Below, piece by piece: positions 62,686 to 64,000 of a stretch of 64,000 bases of DNA. The translations under genes and the position numbers were made by a program. Under the pieces are notes generated by a model. That model ran no database searches. It saw only the letters and a list, made by a program, of their open reading frames with translations, and had not been told where the DNA came from. Source of the stretch: CAZOOA01 sp964581355 (GTDB lineage Bacteria; Bacillota; Dethiobacteria; DTU022; UBA8154); assembly GCA_964581355.1 (NCBI GenBank), contig CAZOOA010000003.1:1-64000 (forward strand). The letters run 5' to 3'. Numbering within the stretch: the stretch's first letter is position 1; each line of letters begins with the position of its first letter.

Positions 62686-63540
62686 ATGCAGATAAAAAAG
62701 GTCATGGTGGTTGGTGCAGGCCAAATGGGGGGAGGCATTGCGCAGGTCTGTGCGCAAGCGGGTTATCCTGTCGTAATGAGAGATATCGAGGAAAGCTTTG
62801 TGGAGAAGGGTCTCGGCGCTATAGCAAAAAACTTGCAGCGAAGTGTTGACAAAGGCAGGATTAGCGAAGATGACAAGAAATCAGTCTTAGACCGAATACA
62901 GGGGACAGTGGAACTGAAAGATGGTGCCGATGCAGATATTGTTATTGAGGCCATTGTGGAACGAATGGATATCAAGGAAGAGCTCTTCAGTTCTTTGGAC
63001 GAAATGTGTCCATCCCACACCATCTTGGCCAGCAATACTTCTTCTTTGCCGATCACCAATATTGCAGCTGTAACCTCGCGTCCAGAAAAAGTTATTGGTA
63101 TGCATTTCATGAATCCGGTTCCGGTGATGAAGTTGGTGGAGATCATTCGCGGCCTGGCCACTTCCGATGAAACCTACCAGGTGGTTGAAGATCTAACCAT
63201 GAAGCTGGACAAAGAGCCCGTAGAGGTAAATGATTTCCCAGGATTTGTATCCAACCGCATTTTGCTGCCAATGATTAACGAAGCCGTTTACTGCCTGATG
63301 GAAGGTGTTGCCCGTCCTGAAGCCATCGATAATGTCATGAGATTGGGCATGAATCATCCCATGGGCCCACTGGCACTGGCTGACCTCATCGGTTTGGATA
63401 CGTGCCTGTCAATTATGGAAGTTCTGCATGAAGGGCTGGGGGACCCTAAGTATCGCCCCTGCCCGCTATTGCGAAAATATGTCGCTGCCGGTTGGCTGGG
63501 ACGCAAAGCAGGCCGGGGCTTCTACGATTATAGTGGATAA
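62686..63540 (+). CDS. 3-hydroxybutyryl-CoA / 3-hydroxyacyl-CoA dehydrogenase
   Basis: 284 aa NAD(P) enzyme. Rossmann GAGQMGGGIAQVCAQ at the N-terminus; catalytic SNTSS and HFMNPVPVMKLVE; C-terminal NHPMGPLALADLIGLD. Links acetoacetyl-CoA and 3-hydroxybutyryl-CoA. With the thiolase and the acyl-CoA dehydrogenase after it, it makes a butyrate-type beta-oxidation module. The start is ATG 62686 after AAGGAGGG. Confidence 0.94.
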   Translation: MQIKKVMVVGAGQMGGGIAQVCAQAGYPVVMRDIEESFVEKGLGAIAKNLQRSVDKGRISEDDKKSVLDRIQGTVELKDGADADIVIEAIVERMDIKEELFSSLDEMCPSHTILASNTSSLPITNIAAVTSRPEKVIGMHFMNPVPVMKLVEIIRGLATSDETYQVVEDLTMKLDKEPVEVNDFPGFVSNRILLPMINEAVYCLMEGVARPEAIDNVMRLGMNHPMGPLALADLIGLDTCLSIMEVLHEGLGDPKYRPCPLLRKYVAAGWLGRKAGRGFYDYSG

Positions 63541-63683
63541 AAAGCATAAGGTCCGATCACTTTAAAGGAGAACTCGCTTTTCTGGCTGGAGACTATTTTG
63601 CTGTGTAACCCTTTTATAACAGAGGCCAGGGCCGGGAAGCGGAAACTCTATTTCTATTCTATGAGGTTGGGAGTGTTCCATAG

Positions 63684-64000
63684 ATGGATTTTACTTTTTC
63701 CGAAGAGCAAAAGATGATGAAAAAGCTATTCCGTGAGTTTGCTGAGAAAGAAATTGCACCCCGCGCCGACCATATCGATAAAACAGGCGAGTTTCCCCGG
63801 GAAAACCTCCAAAGCCTGGGCCGGGAAGGACATATGGGCATCCCTATTCCCGAAGAATGGGGGGGGGCTGGAGCCGATTTTCTGACTTATATGTTCTGCC
63901 TGGAGGAAGTGTCCAGGGCTTGTGCATCTACGGGGGTTATCCTTGCTGTTCATACCTCCTTGGGTATTTACTCCATTTTATATCACGGAACCGAGGAGCA
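63684..64000 (+). CDS. Acyl-CoA dehydrogenase, N-terminal part (runs off the window)
   Basis: The ORF opens at ATG 63684 (MDFTFSEEQKMMKKLFREFA) and is still open at the window end, giving about 105 residues. FAEKEIAPRAD and GIPIPEEWGGAGADFLTY are typical of the acyl-CoA dehydrogenase N-terminal domain. A short- or branched-chain enzyme is likely but the part that decides it is missing. Confidence 0.88.
   Translation, partial: MDFTFSEEQKMMKKLFREFAEKEIAPRADHIDKTGEFPRENLQSLGREGHMGIPIPEEWGGAGADFLTYMFCLEEVSRACASTGVILAVHTSLGIYSILYHGTEE

Noticed and set aside
1..64000. CRISPR array, tRNA or rRNA genes
   Set aside because: No regularly spaced repeats and no cloverleaf or rRNA sequence recognised by eye on either strand.

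Overview
The window is a gene-dense chromosomal segment of an anaerobic, Gram-positive bacterium of the class Clostridia, probably Peptococcaceae/Desulfotomaculia-like. This is inferred from the T-box and CIRCE regulation, the GGAGG-type ribosome sites with very frequent TTG starts, a ferredoxin-dependent 2-oxoacid oxidoreductase, and a sigma-54-linked acyl-CoA oxidation cluster. About 54 protein genes are supported, nearly all on the + strand.

Layout. (1) 1-9130: end of a structured GC-rich repeat, then a sigma-A promoter and T-box leader (specifier read as Arg CGC) controlling argCJBDFGH, which makes arginine from N-acetylglutamate. (2) 9257-14543: tandem-Usp stress protein, a helical HepT-like protein, a four-subunit VorDBAC-type 2-oxoacid:ferredoxin oxidoreductase and an XRE-cupin regulator. 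(3) 14626-23998: envelope-type genes (membrane/TPR protein, PRC-barrel, VanW), two FapA (DUF342) paralogues and a CCA-adding-type enzyme; the second fapA has a c-di-GMP-I riboswitch and terminator. (4) 24003-29308: PopT/DUF368 on the minus strand, a 55-aa cysteine-containing protein, two MoeA proteins (one fused to a binding-protein domain) and MoaB. (5) 29400-31607: CIRCE-groESL. (6) 31689-45415: guaA and the purine set purE-B-C-S-Q-L-F-M-N-H-D. (7) 45785-64000: a PAS/sigma-54 activator, a textbook -24/-12 promoter, then acetoacetyl-CoA synthetase, a methylcrotonyl-CoA carboxylase-type carboxyltransferase, HMG-CoA lyase-like protein, enoyl-CoA hydratase, isovaleryl-CoA-type dehydrogenase, a small membrane protein plus Na+/solute symporter, acyl-CoA ligase, a second HMG-CoA lyase, thiolase, 3-hydroxyacyl-CoA dehydrogenase and a cut-off acyl-CoA dehydrogenase. 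Together these could take up isovalerate (or accept isovaleryl-CoA made from leucine by VorDBAC) and convert it to acetyl-CoA; the biotin carboxylase/carrier is not in the window.

Two dispersed non-coding families are the main unexplained structure. Family 1 (1-206, 25108-25481, 33808-34210 minus) is a 300-400 nt GC-rich, hairpin-rich element with TTAGTAT at both ends and ATGA directly after its right end. It looks like a HEARO/omega-RNA-type mobile RNA element without a protein, and sits before the arg T-box, between a small gene and moeA, and antisense between purE and purB. Family 2 (about 145 bp; 635-780, 10463-10536 minus, 22003-22147, 45501-45689, diverged 60966-61195) has terminal repeats close to GTAACTGCTCAGC and a long hairpin whose arms change together. 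It repeatedly lies just downstream of intrinsic terminators, twice between a riboregulator and its gene. Other points: a hairpin between the Shine-Dalgarno and ATG of the Usp gene, a 30-bp perfect palindrome at the XRE stop codon, and a palindromic operator candidate inside the second HMG-CoA lyase promoter.
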